Assembly (NCBI GenBank): GCA_963806495.1
Contig: CAWDYA010000008.1
Location: 124,001 to 188,000 of the forward strand
Source: CAWDYA01 sp963806495
Lineage (GTDB): Bacteria; Acidobacteriota; Polarisedimenticolia; JACPZX01; DASXTC01
DNA: 64,000 nucleotides
Direction: 5' to 3'
The notes under the pieces were generated by a model. That model made no database searches. It was not told the origin of the DNA and saw nothing but the letters and a program-made list of their open reading frames with translations. Every line of letters begins with the position of its first letter. Positions within the stretch are counted from its first letter, which is position 1. This document shows, one piece after another, positions 34,062-43,607 of the stretch. The position numbers and the translations under genes were made by a program.

Positions 34062-36341
34062 TCACCACCTTGTTCGCGGCGGTGTTTCCTGCACGGTCCC
34101 TCGCCCGCACCGTCACCGTGTGCTCGCCCGGCTCGAGCGCCGCGGTGGAGAACCGGTAGGTCTCATTCATCGAGTCGGCGATCCGGTCAACGGGCAGCAC
34201 GGGGAGCCAGTCCGCCGCGTCGATCGAGTAGGCGACGTCGCCGATGACGCTGAAGGTGTCGGTCACGGTCACGGTGACCCGCGCCACCCGCCCGTCTGCC
34301 GCGCTGCCCGCCGCAGTCAGCTCGTAGCGCAGCTCGCCGACCACGGGCGGCGTGTTGTCCACGTCGAACGCCGCGGAGATGCGGGAGCCGGTCAGTGCCG
34401 CTCCGGACGGATTTGACGGTGCGTCGGTGGCGGTCACCTTGACACGGTAGATCCCGTCGGGCATCGCCGTCGCGTCCCAGCTGTAGAACTCGTCGGACAT
34501 GTCGCGTGAAAGCGGCTTCCAGAGCGTCTCGTCCTCGGCCTTGAAGAACAGGTCGAAACGAAGCGCGTCGTCGTTGCCGTCCTCCGCCTTCCAGGCCACC
34601 GACAGCTTCCCCTTCTCGAAGGAGCGACGTGGCTGGTTGTTCGCGCGGCGTGATGAAGGGCTGCCCTCTCCCTGGTCGGGAGAGCTCCCGCCCGTGCCGC
34701 TCAGGACGATACCGGGCGGCATCACCTCCACCGCGTTGATCTCGGGCGGCAGGTTGTCCTGGAGATAGTTGATCCGGATATTGCGCACGACGGGACCATG
34801 CCCGCGCTGACCGCTCTTGAGCGTGGCCCGCCATTGCAGGTACCGCGCGCGCGGCCGTTCGATCGGCGTGCCCTCCGCGTTGCCGTAGGGCGGCGACCAG
34901 TCCGACCAGGAATCGTCCGGCATCTCGGTGTTCCCGGTCCGCACCTGGAAGCTGGCCGAGGCGCCGCGGGGCGCCTGCTCGTCCCAGGCGATCGCGCCCC
35001 ACGAGGAAGTGAACCCGGCATCGAGCACGCCGCCGGTCACGGTGCCGCTGTCCGCGGCCCCCGGCTCGATGCGCACCACCTGTCCCAGATTGCTCGCCCC
35101 CGCGTACCATCCGCCCGAGCCGTCGTCGATGAGGGCGTTGATCTGCTGCGAGGGAATCGTTACGAACTCCGTAACGTCACCGTCCGGCGCGAGCAGGAGC
35201 ACGCGCCCGGCATTGCCCGTCCCGACGAGGAGACCGGGGGCGTCCCGGCCCGGACCGCGGCGCTGTCGTCCGGCACGACGACGAGCGCGAGGGGCAGAGC
35301 CTCGCGCGAGTCCCAGAGCTTCCTGGCGTAGCCGTCCGGACCGATGGCGAAAATGGCGCCGCTGTAGGTGGTGGTGGGCGGCCGCGGCTGGGGACGCTGC
35401 CGCTGCGGCTGTGCCTGCTCGTTCTCCTCCTGGTCCTGATCCCCGGGGGTGATGTCGGGCTCCGGGCCCGAGTCCTCTGCGGTGACACGCACGCGCGTCA
35501 CTCCCCCGTTCTGCGCCCGGCCGGGCCCGACGCCCCGCTGGGAGGCGACAGGCGCGAGGGCGCCGATATAGATCTCGTCGTCGCCGCCAATGCCCTCGCC
35601 GATCGCGATCGATGCGATCTCCTGCATCGGCGAGTCGTACACGACCGCAGCGACGCCATCGGCCCCGATCCTGTAGAGGATCCCGCTCTGATCCGACCCG
35701 GCGTAGATGGCGCCGCGCGGCGAGCGCGCGAGGGATCGGATGTGATCCTCGCGGCCGTCGAGGACCACCTTCCCGGCCGCGTTCGGCCCGGGCGAGTCCA
35801 CGCGATACACGTGCCCCTGCTGGCCCGTGGCGACATAGAGGCGATCGCGATCGTCGAACAGGATCGACCAGATGTAGGTGTCGTCAGGCCTGAACACCGA
35901 CACCCCGAGACCACCTTCGCCGATCATGTACACCGCTCCGTGCGGGGCCGTCGCGGCGAACAGCCGCCCCTTCGAGTCGAAGGCCAGCGATTGCACCTCC
36001 AGCTCGTTCGAGTCGAACACCACCACGGGCTTGCCCTCCGGCCCGTCGAAGCGGAACACCTTGCCGTCGTTGCCCGCGCCGGCGTAGAGGGTTCCATCGG
36101 CGGCTCTGGCGAGACACCAGATGTTGAGCTGAGCCGGATCGCCGAGCGGGGTCACCCTGGCGGAGAGCCGGAGCGCCCCATCGGTCGTCAGAGCCACGCC
36201 CTCGAGCCGCGCGTCCTGGAAGTGATCCGGGTCGCGCAACACCCATGCCCTCGACGAGGACGCCAGGACGGGCGTGGCCACCGCCGTTGCGGCGGCGAGA
36301 ACGAGCGCGAGTTTGAGACCGAGCGGGGCGTGACGTGTCAT
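34045..36341 (-). CDS. Secreted beta-propeller protein with C-terminal Ig/fibronectin-like part (one frame break)
   Basis: About 765 residues once a missing base near 35245 is allowed for. A signal peptide (LALVLAAATAVATPVLA) precedes propeller blades with a repeated pattern (GTLYAGAGNDGKVFRFDG, GRLFAATAPHGAVYMIG, DRLYVATGQQGHVYRVD, GAIYAGSDQSGILYRIG), then a Gln/Pro-rich linker (about residues 310-340), the last blades after the break, and a beta-sandwich tail (VDNTPPVVGELRYEL...EHTVTVRARDRAGN). I recognise no enzyme motif. ATG 36341 has GGAG upstream. It follows the S55 peptidase gene by 43 bp and is probably co-expressed with it. Confidence 0.75.
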
Positions 36342-36384
36342 GTGGCTCTCCGGTGGGGTTCTCATGGAAGACTCGCGGCGGGGA

Positions 36385-38170
36385 TCATCGGACCTTGAGC
36401 GGCACCGCGGTCCCCCCGACGACGAGCTGGTTCATCGGGATCGACTCCTCGAGCATCGTCGTGTCCGCGACCGGGGTGACCTCGCCGGTTCCACGGTTGG
36501 CGTTGAGCGTCGAGAAGATGGATGGAGGCAGGGCTCGGGAGGATCTCGTTCTGCACGATCGCTCCCTCGTGCCTCCGGATGATCTTGAGATAGAGACGGT
36601 CGCTGGTGCGCAGCCTGTTCACCAGCGAGATGATCTGTCCGAGCCCGTCGGCCTGGCGGACCTGCCGCGTCAGGGTGTTGCGCTCGACCACCTCCAGGAC
36701 GTTCGACCCGCCCACGTAGGCGATCATCGGCCCGCTCGGCGTGCCCTCGGGCAGTCTGTAGCTGAACGTCCTCGTGTACGCCTCGCCGCGGTAAGGGCGG
36801 ATCAGGACGCGGAACTCCACCGGGTCGCCCGGATCCAGCTCGGTGCGCGTCGGGTAGACGGCCTCGACCACGCTGAGATTCGCCTTCTCGACCGATCCGA
36901 CCGAGAGCCTGACGGCGCGGACGTTCGGCTTTTCGAACCGGTTCTGGAAGACGGCCGAGAACAGTCCCTGCACGTCCCGGGCGAGCGCGACCGCCGGCGA
37001 CTGGCTGGCCGAGAAGCCGGTATAGACATCGTTGAGCACCAGGTCGGGCAGTCCCTCGAGCTCGAATCGGCCGGAGAGCGCGAGCGTCATCTCGTCGGAG
37101 AACCCGGGCGTGTTCATCAGGCTCGCGGCGGTCACCATCCCGAGCAGCGTGGGCGTGAACATCTGATGGTCGACCACCTCGTAGTGGAAGTGCTTTTTCA
37201 GGCCTCCGAACCCGGTCAGCTCCAGGTCCACCGGGATCATCCTCGGCTTCGGGCCGATCAGCCCCGTCATGGCTGGCAGCCGGCTCTGACGAAACGTTCC
37301 GATCGTGTCGAGGACCTGCCCCAGCTTGTTGGAGGCCTGCAGCGACGGCATCGTCATGTAGATCCGCGCGCGCGCCATGGGAAGCTCGGTGGCGCCCGAG
37401 AGGAACGCGGGGTGCCCGAAGGCGAAGACGCGGTTGCCTTCCACGGCGGTGACCGTCCCGGTGGCGGCGAACGAGACGTCGCCCGAGATGAGCTCGGCCG
37501 CCACGGCATCGCCCGGTACGAGCTGCGGAGGCGCTCCGGCCACGCCGGCGGCCACCCCGCCGCTTCCCGCGGCCCCCATCAGCGCTCCGGACAGCCCTAG
37601 CCGCTTCAGGTCCGGTGCGAACTCCGCCAGCGCGGTGGAGGGGACTCCCGAGATCATCAGAGGAGACTCGATCGGCTCGAGACCTCCCGGCATCGTGGCG
37701 GCCACCGGCTCGGCGGGCACGGTCGTCCCGGGCCCCGGTGTCGTGTCCTCCGGATTGACGTCGAGCATGTACTCGATCGGCGTGATGCCGGCGATCGGCT
37801 CCTTCATGAACGAGCCGAGCCGGTACGAGAGAGCGCCCACGAGTCGCCCATCGATGTAGACCGGGCTGCCGCTCATCCCCGCGGCCACGCCCGTGAACTC
37901 CACTCGCGGGCCTTTCAGCCGGGCCAGGATCAGATCCTGGTTGGGGCCCAGGAAGTTGCTCATCACCGCCACGATCTCGGCCTTGAACTCCTCGATGTTG
38001 TCCCCTTCGAAGATGGTCCGCACCACCCCCTCCATTCCGGGCCTGACCTCGGACAGGGGCATCTTCGGGATCGTCGCGCCGGGGACGGGCTCGGCACCAC
38101 GCGTGGCCGAGGGGGACAGCGCGAGCAGACAGACGGCCGCCGAGAGCGCGAGCAGCCGGCGGGGGATCAC
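36385..38170 (-). CDS. SpoIVB-type S55 serine peptidase domain protein (one frame break near the end)
   Basis: About 594 residues. A signal peptide (RRLLALSAAVCLLALSPSATRG) is followed by the S55 domain (IPKMPLSEVRPGMEGVVRTIFEG; catalytic-serine motif GVAAGMSGSPVYIDGRLVGAL; a second region VFAFGHPAFLSGATELPMARA), then beta-rich C-terminal domains. The family founder cleaves SpoIVFA in Bacillus sporulation, but members occur in many non-sporulators with unknown targets. GTG 38170 overlaps the stop of the preceding gene. One extra base near 36535 scrambles the last residues; in the corrected frame the protein ends ...MNQLVVGGTAVPLKVR at 36385. Confidence 0.82.
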
Positions 38171-38646
38171 CCCTCTATCGTCTTGAGGCTTCGCTTGATC
38201 GCCTCGACGATGAAGTTCTGCATGGACGGCTCCTGTCCCTTTACGGCGCGATAGACGAGGCAAGGAAGCTTGAGAGAGATCTGCACGCCATTCTCGTCGA
38301 GGGTGTCGAGCCATCGGGTGAACTCACTCCAGGAATGCCAGGAGAGCGCCTCGATGGCACCCTTCCGGTAGAGTTCGATGAGATCGATTTGATCCTTGAG
38401 TTTGAAGAGGACGTCCTTCTCATCATAGTCGGCGAAATCACTGTACGCAAAAAACTTCACCTCACCGGCCGGCTGGTCCTTTCCCTTGATCGTGATCTCG
38501 GGATCCTTGTTGCATCGCATCAGGATGAAATCGTCCTTCCCGCGGAAATGGAACGCCAGGATCGGATCGGTCTTCCGGTCCCCGTCGGAGGCGGTCTTGA
38601 GGCTCCTGTAGACCTTCCTCGCAACCTGTTCGTTGGTCGTATACAT
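38167..38646 (-). CDS. Hypothetical cytosolic protein, about 159 residues
   Basis: It has no signal peptide or membrane helix. It is rich in charged and aromatic residues, with segments such as ILAFHFRGKDDFILMRCNKD, VKFFAYSDFADYDEKDVLF and LSWHSWSEFTRWLDTLDENG. I do not recognise the family. The start at ATG 38646 has GGGGAG 7 nt upstream; a TTG at 38664 is less likely. Codon use is less GC-biased than in its neighbours. A near-consensus sigma-70 promoter lies 48 bp upstream, and the gene's stop overlaps the S55 peptidase start, so it leads that operon. Confidence 0.7.
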   Translation of the reverse strand: MYTTNEQVARKVYRSLKTASDGDRKTDPILAFHFRGKDDFILMRCNKDPEITIKGKDQPAGEVKFFAYSDFADYDEKDVLFKLKDQIDLIELYRKGAIEALSWHSWSEFTRWLDTLDENGVQISLKLPCLVYRAVKGQEPSMQNFIVEAIKRSLKTIEG

Positions 38647-38965
38647 GCCGTTCTCCCCGATCAATGGGTGAGGGTCGGTTCAGATATGGGCGCAGTATAG
38701 CCATGCGTATATTCGCTTTCAATGGCGCATTGGCTCTCTCTTTTCATTCTCCGTTCTCGGTACCCTCGGGCCACTCGTCCTTTCCTTGTCAAGCCTATTT
38801 ATATCAATAACTTAAGAGTCGTGTTTCTCTTGATACCAGGTCAACTTCATATTTTAAAAAAAGATTTTGAATTTGTAACTTTCAGAATTGACCAATGCAA
38901 ATTCGGCCCCCATACTCTGTCCTCGAATCACGGGTGCTCACGGAATCCGCTTCGAGGAGAACAGC
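38647..38965. other. AT-rich intergenic island
   Basis: This 319-bp gap between divergent genes is far richer in A+T than the rest of the window, especially 38790-38910 (TATTTATATCAATAAC, a run of seven A near 38860). It holds the leftward promoter at 38694-38722. For the rightward subtilase gene I see several weak TTG-N-TA pairs (TTGTCA near 38786) but no single convincing promoter. No gene is visible. Confidence 0.6.
38694..38722 (-). promoter_or_regulatory. Near-consensus sigma-70 promoter
   Basis: On the minus strand TTGAAA (38717-38722), a 17-nt spacer and TATACT (38694-38699). Transcription would start near 38687, about 40 nt before the ATG at 38646. It should drive the hypothetical protein, S55 peptidase and beta-propeller genes. 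Confidence 0.75.
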
Positions 38966-40657
38966 ATGCGAGCCCCAACCGTGCGCGTTCACGTCCTCAT
39001 CATCCTGCTCGTCACCGGACTGGCTGCCACCGGCTCTCAGACCGCGGCGTCTCATCGTGCCAGGGTGTCGAGAGATCTCGCCGACCGGATCGCCTCGGCG
39101 CCGGGCGACGATCTGATCGATGTGATCGTGCAGGGAGAAAGCAGGGATCTTCCCGCTGTTCGCTCGCACATCAGAGGACGCGGGGGCGTCACCGGCCGGG
39201 ATCTACCCCTGGTCGACGGCTTCGTCGCGACACTCAGCCTCTCCGAGGTCTCCGCTCTGGCTGACGACCCCCGCGTCACTCTGCTCTCTCCTGACCGCGC
39301 CGTCTTCACATCGATGAACGTGGCGGAACCGGCCGCTGCCCCGACCTGGCCGATCGATGCGCCGTCGGTGGCCGGCGGGCCCACCGGCAGGGGTGTCGGC
39401 ATCGCCGTGATCGACTCCGGCGTGTATCCACACGACGCTCTCGCCGGCGGAGTGAGCGCGTGGGTCGATCTGATCAACCCGAATCGCCGGGTCACCGCCA
39501 TGACGGCGGATCCGTTCGGCCATGGCACGCACGTGGCCGGGATCATCGCCGGCCGTCCGCTCGCCTCCCCCGCAGGCGGCGGATGGCCCGGCGGTGTGGC
39601 CCCCGGTGCCCATCTGGTCTCGCTCAGAGTGCTCGACGACCACGGGATGGGGCGCAGCAGCGACGCCATCGCCGCCATCGAGTGGTGTCTCGAGAACCGG
39701 GACGAGTTCGGCATCAGGATCCTGAACCTGTCGCTGGGTCAGCAAGTGGTCGAGCCGGCAGGAACCGACCCGCTCGCTCAGGCGGTCGAGCGCGCCTGGC
39801 GCGCCGGACTCGTCGTGGTCACCTCCGCGGGCAACGCGGGGCAGGCGGGCGTCGGCTACGGGACGATCTCCAGCCCGGGCAACGATCCTCTGGCGATCAC
39901 CGTCGGCGCCCTGGACGACAGGGGCACAGCCGACCGGCGCGACGACGACGCGGCGCCGTTTTCCTCGCGCGGGCCGACCCGGTTCGACATGACGGTCAAA
40001 CCCGATCTTCTCGCTCCCGGCACCCACATCGTCTCTCTGCGCTCACCGCAGTCAACGCTCGATCGCACGGCGCCCGAAGCGAGGGTCGGCTCAGGCGGGC
40101 ACGGCAACGGTCCGGTTTTCGGGGCGGGCTGCTTCGAGATGAGCGGGTCGAGCATGTCGGCGGCGGTCGTGTCCGGCGCCGCGGCGCTCATGCTCGAGGT
40201 CGATCCGACCCTGACACCCGACGACATCAAGGCGCGCCTGATGCGGTCCTCCACGCATATCGCCGGCATCGATATCTATACGCGCGGCGCGGGTTCGATC
40301 GACCTGACGGCGGCTCTGGCGGCCGGCGGCCACGCCGCGGGCGCGGTCTCTCCCGCCGTGAGCGAAGGCGATGACGGCGTCATCGTGGCCGAGACGGGCG
40401 GCGCATGGGGTGACGCAGGCCTGTGGAGTCTCGATGCACTTTACGGAGAGCCCGCGCTGTGGGAGGAGGAGATCCCGGAGAACTACGCGCTGTTCGACGA
40501 CCCCTGCATGACGGGAGAGGGGTTGGTCTGGCAGAACGGCCTGGTGTGGCAGAACGGGATCATCTGGCAGAACGGCATCATCTGGCAGAACGGTCTGGTC
40601 TGGCAGAACGGCATCATCTGGCAGAACGACGCATCGGGCGGGAGCTGTTCGTGGTAG
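38966..40657 (+). CDS. Secreted subtilisin-like (S8) protease with WQNG hexapeptide tail
   Basis: The 563-residue protein has a signal peptide (VHVLIILLVTGLAATGSQTA), an inhibitor-like propeptide (about residues 30-115), and a peptidase domain with Asp in IAVIDSGVYPHD (about 149), His in GHGTHVAGIIAG (about 186) and Ser in MSGSSMSAAVVSGAAALM (about 395). After the domain comes a 130-residue tail ending in six tandem [LI]-[VI]-W-Q-N-G/D hexapeptides and CSW. ATG 38966 has GAGGAGA upstream. The tail may be a sorting, assembly or glycan-contact element; its role is unknown. Confidence 0.88.
   Translation: MRAPTVRVHVLIILLVTGLAATGSQTAASHRARVSRDLADRIASAPGDDLIDVIVQGESRDLPAVRSHIRGRGGVTGRDLPLVDGFVATLSLSEVSALADDPRVTLLSPDRAVFTSMNVAEPAAAPTWPIDAPSVAGGPTGRGVGIAVIDSGVYPHDALAGGVSAWVDLINPNRRVTAMTADPFGHGTHVAGIIAGRPLASPAGGGWPGGVAPGAHLVSLRVLDDHGMGRSSDAIAAIEWCLENRDEFGIRILNLSLGQQVVEPAGTDPLAQAVERAWRAGLVVVTSAGNAGQAGVGYGTISSPGNDPLAITVGALDDRGTADRRDDDAAPFSSRGPTRFDMTVKPDLLAPGTHIVSLRSPQSTLDRTAPEARVGSGGHGNGPVFGAGCFEMSGSSMSAAVVSGAAALMLEVDPTLTPDDIKARLMRSSTHIAGIDIYTRGAGSIDLTAALAAGGHAAGAVSPAVSEGDDGVIVAETGGAWGDAGLWSLDALYGEPALWEEEIPENYALFDDPCMTGEGLVWQNGLVWQNGIIWQNGIIWQNGLVWQNGIIWQNDASGGSCSW
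40523..40630 (+). repeat. Six tandem 18-bp units encoding [LI][VI]WQN[GD]
   Basis: Six in-frame copies follow each other without a gap. TGG-CAG-AAC is invariant in every unit, while the flanking hydrophobic codons alternate between Leu-Val and Ile-Ile types and use varied synonyms, so the peptide pattern rather than the DNA appears selected. The last unit ends in Asp. Confidence 0.92.
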
Positions 40658-40764
40658 CCGTCGGCGCGTCTTCATGAAACGAGGATTCCACGGGTTCCCT
40701 GAAGCCGCTCGCCTCTGGCAGGGCCCCAATAACGGGGAGAGGGAGTGACTTTGGGGACTTTCCG

Positions 40765-40808
40765 CCCGGGGTCCCGGCTGCGAGGTGGCTTGCAGCCGGG
40801 GCCCCGGG
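40765..40808 (+). terminator. Long GC-rich hairpin, possible terminator or leader structure
   Basis: 17-nt arms (40765-40781 and 40792-40808) pair at every position, one as G-U in RNA, around the 10-nt loop GAGGTGGCTT. No T-run follows, so it is not a classical terminator. It lies between the subtilase stop (40657) and the HD-GYP/GGDEF start (40833) and could protect the first mRNA or regulate the second. Confidence 0.5.
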
Positions 40809-40832
40809 TGTGCCTTTCCCCGAAGGGCTGAG

Positions 40833-43313
40833 ATGAAAATCGCGCGGACGCTCGTGGGGCTCGCCGGTCTGACGCTCTGCCTCGCGTCCTGGACGTCCGA
40901 GCCCGCACCCCTCACTCCGGGCCTTCTGGGCCTGCTCGGCGTCTGCGTGCTGGGAGGGCTCGTCCCGCTGCGCATCCCCGGTCTCGGCCCGCTGCCGGTG
41001 AGTCTTCCCCTCGTGGGAGCGCTGGCGGTGACGAGTGGCGCCACCGAGGCGACGGCCGCCGGCTTCCTCTCGGGGATGGCGACCCTGTTCGCCGCGGATG
41101 ACGAGGCGGCATTCGAACGGATTCTGGCCCGGCTCCGGTCGCATCTGCCGGAAGCCTTCGCCGTCGCCGGGGCCCTCTCACTCGCCGCCGGGATGGTGGC
41201 CAGCGGGTTCAGCCGGTTCAGCCTCGTATCGCTCACCACCTCCACACCCTACGCGCCTGCCCCCGACGGTGCGATGCGTCTGCTCGTGGTGGTCTCGATC
41301 GCGTTCTATCTGGCGCTCGAGGTCGCCCGCCGATCCACGGGCCGCGGCTCGCGAACGCTGCCGGGGCTTCTCGCCGGAGCCGGGGCCGCGGTGCTCGCCG
41401 GTGCGGCCTGTCTGCTGATCGCGGGCGCGATGAACCGCTTCGGCGAGGAATCGTCGCTGGCCTGCCTCTCGGCGTCCTTTCTCACCGCGATCGCCTTCAG
41501 CGGCCTCCTCCGGCGGCAGACCCGTCGCGAAGCCGCGGCGCGCCGCCGCGCCGAGACCGGGATCGCCCTGGTGGAGTCGCTGGCGCTGGCCATCGAGGCG
41601 AAGGACCGGACCTCCGAGCGCCACCTGCGCCGGATGCGTGTCTACTCTCTCGGCATCGCGCGGCGTCTCGGCATGAGCCCCCAGGAGACCGAAGCGCTCG
41701 AGTACGCCGCGATCCTGCACGACATAGGCAAGCTGGTCGTTCCCGAGTCGATCCTCTCGAAGCCCGCAGGCCTGTCCGACGAGGAATTCCGGATGATGGC
41801 GAGCCACGCCCGCGTGGGCGCGGAGATCCTCCAGACCACATCGCTGTCGTCGGGAGTAGCGGCCATGGTGCGCCACCACCACGAGCGGTACGACGGGACC
41901 GGGTATCCCGATGGGCTGATCGGGATGGAGATTCCGCTCGGCGCGCGCATCCTCGCCGCCGTGGATACCTACGAAGCGTTCACGTCGGAGCGTCCGTACC
42001 GCAAGGGGCTTCCGGTGGTCGAGGCCCTCGCCTTCCTCGAGCGTCACGCCGGGTCCCGGTTCGACCCGCGTGTCGTCCGCGTGCTCGTCGAGCACCACGC
42101 CGAATTCGAGTCGCAGATGGAGAAGGCGAACGGCCGCGAGGACAAAGACGTGCCGCGCGAGCCGCGGCGCACGGCCCCCGATGCCGAGACGATCCGGATC
42201 AAGGTGCCGTTCCAGACGGTGCTCGATCGGATCGCCTCGTCGCACATGGAGATCTATTCGCTTCACGAGATCACCCAGGCCCTCGGCAAGACCCTCGACA
42301 TCGAGGAGTCGCTGGCCCTGATCATGGGCAAGATCCAGCGCCTGCTGCACTATTCGGCGTGCGCGATCTACGTCATGGAACCCGAGGAGGGCATCCTGCG
42401 ACCCCGCTATGCTTCCGGCCCGGGGGCCCCGAGGATCCTCCAGCTCACGATCCCGCTGGGCCGGAAGACCTCCGGGTGGGCGGCGCTGCAGCGGCGCGCC
42501 TGCTCCTCCGCCGCCCCTTCCACGGCGGAAGACGCCCCGAAGTGGGACGGCAGCCAATCGGACCTGAGCGACCTGCACGACGACCCCGAGATCGCCGTGC
42601 TGACATCCTGCCTCGTCGCCCCGATGCTGCTCGGTGAAAGTCTCATCGGCGTCATCGCGCTCTATGACGATGCCACGCTCCCCTACTCGCCCCAGGAGGA
42701 GCAGCTCCTCTCGCTCATCGCGCGGCAGGTCGCCGGGGCGGTACGCACGGCTCTCCTGTTCGAGCAGACGCAGGAGATGGCCCTGACCGACTCGCTGACG
42801 GGACTGCCCAATTCCCGCTACATGTTCATCGCCTTCGATCAGGAGGCCATGAGGGCACGCGAGCAGGGGACCTCGCTCACCCTGATGGTGATGAATATCG
42901 ACAACTTCCGCGAAATCAACGACGACTTCGGCCACCACGCCGGTGACAGGTTCCTCATCGGCATGGCCAAGGCGATACGGGCTCAGATGCGGACCTGCGA
43001 CACCTGCATCCGCTACTCCGGCGACGAGTTCGTGGCCATCCTACCGCGGCTCGCCGGCACGGAGATCGACGCGGTGGTCGAGCGCCTGGTCGAGGCGGCG
43101 CGCGAGTACTGCATGGAGGCGAGACCGGGGCGCCCGGTGCAGTTGACGCTGTCGCTCGGCTACGCGACCATGCCGGAGGACGGCGATGAATTCGAGAGCC
43201 TGATGGCGGCGGCGAGCGGGCGCATGCAGCGCCAGAAGGCCCTGCACCGGGGACTGGTGGACGCCCGCTCCCGGTTCCTGCCCGCGAACCCGGCGGCCCG
43301 GAGAAAACGGTGA
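40833..43313 (+). CDS. Membrane HD-GYP / GAF / GGDEF protein (c-di-GMP turnover)
   Basis: An 826-residue protein: N-terminal membrane part with about six helices (residues 5-220), HD-GYP domain with ILHDIGK (about 294-300) and HHERYDGTGYPDGL (about 347-360), a GAF domain (about 500-650), and a C-terminal GGDEF domain with RYSGDEFVAILPR (about 727). A c-di-GMP feedback motif, RTCD, precedes it. HD-GYP cleaves c-di-GMP and GGDEF makes it; the catalytic signatures of both look intact (SGDEF is a known active variant), so this may be a switchable bifunctional enzyme. The stop overlaps the start of the next small gene (TGATG). Confidence 0.88.
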   Translation: MKIARTLVGLAGLTLCLASWTSEPAPLTPGLLGLLGVCVLGGLVPLRIPGLGPLPVSLPLVGALAVTSGATEATAAGFLSGMATLFAADDEAAFERILARLRSHLPEAFAVAGALSLAAGMVASGFSRFSLVSLTTSTPYAPAPDGAMRLLVVVSIAFYLALEVARRSTGRGSRTLPGLLAGAGAAVLAGAACLLIAGAMNRFGEESSLACLSASFLTAIAFSGLLRRQTRREAAARRRAETGIALVESLALAIEAKDRTSERHLRRMRVYSLGIARRLGMSPQETEALEYAAILHDIGKLVVPESILSKPAGLSDEEFRMMASHARVGAEILQTTSLSSGVAAMVRHHHERYDGTGYPDGLIGMEIPLGARILAAVDTYEAFTSERPYRKGLPVVEALAFLERHAGSRFDPRVVRVLVEHHAEFESQMEKANGREDKDVPREPRRTAPDAETIRIKVPFQTVLDRIASSHMEIYSLHEITQALGKTLDIEESLALIMGKIQRLLHYSACAIYVMEPEEGILRPRYASGPGAPRILQLTIPLGRKTSGWAALQRRACSSAAPSTAEDAPKWDGSQSDLSDLHDDPEIAVLTSCLVAPMLLGESLIGVIALYDDATLPYSPQEEQLLSLIARQVAGAVRTALLFEQTQEMALTDSLTGLPNSRYMFIAFDQEAMRAREQGTSLTLMVMNIDNFREINDDFGHHAGDRFLIGMAKAIRAQMRTCDTCIRYSGDEFVAILPRLAGTEIDAVVERLVEAAREYCMEARPGRPVQLTLSLGYATMPEDGDEFESLMAAASGRMQRQKALHRGLVDARSRFLPANPAARRKR

Positions 43314-43492
43314 TGACGTCGCGAACCGACAAGCCCGGCGACGGGGGCAACGGCGGCAACGGCAAGCCGCATGAACGCCGCACGGGCGTCGATCGCCGGA
43401 TCGTGGATTCGCCGGACTACAAGGGCCCCGAACGGCGGCGCGGTCCCAGGCGCAAGCCGGACCGCCTGCCCGACAAGCCGATCAAGCGCTAG
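43313..43492 (+). CDS. Small basic protein with ERRxGxDRR motif
   Basis: A 59-residue, strongly basic and disordered protein: a Gly/Asn stretch (DGGNGGNGKP) followed by HERRTGVDRRIVDSP and GPERRRGPRRKPDR. ERR/DRR-type motifs recur in short bacterial proteins and at the ends of signalling proteins, with unknown role. Translation starts within the stop codon of the HD-GYP/GGDEF gene, so it is made with that enzyme and could modulate it or bind RNA; both ideas are inference. Confidence 0.62.
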   Translation: MTSRTDKPGDGGNGGNGKPHERRTGVDRRIVDSPDYKGPERRRGPRRKPDRLPDKPIKR

Positions 43493-43523
43493 GGTCCCGC
43501 ACTCCTTCCCAGCCAGTCTCCTC

Positions 43524-43553
43524 TTGACAGCCTCCATCCCGGCAGGTCAATAT
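43524..43553 (+). promoter_or_regulatory. Sigma-70-type promoter for the beta-barrel gene
   Basis: Consensus TTGACA (43524-43529), an 18-nt spacer and CAATAT (43548-43553). The start codon of the outer-membrane protein gene is at 43608, giving a leader of roughly 48 nt with GGAG. Confidence 0.6.
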
Positions 43554-43607
43554 GGCACTTCTTTTCAGACCGCGCACCGGACACTCGTACGAGATGGAGC
43601 CTATTTC

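Noticed and set aside
39523..39538. A third TGGCACG-N-GC match to the sigma-54 consensus
   Set aside because: It lies inside the subtilase coding sequence and encodes the catalytic HGTH motif, so the match is explained by coding constraint; a similar one at about 3380 is also coding.
40658..40832. c-di-GMP riboswitch upstream of the HD-GYP/GGDEF gene
   Set aside because: The only structure seen is a single long hairpin; I could not find the conserved tetraloop/receptor or core sequences of GEMM-I or GEMM-II.
43551..43566. TGGCAC-like -24 element upstream of the beta-barrel gene
   Set aside because: The required GC at the -12 position is absent (CA instead), while a good TTGACA/CAATAT pair sits just upstream.
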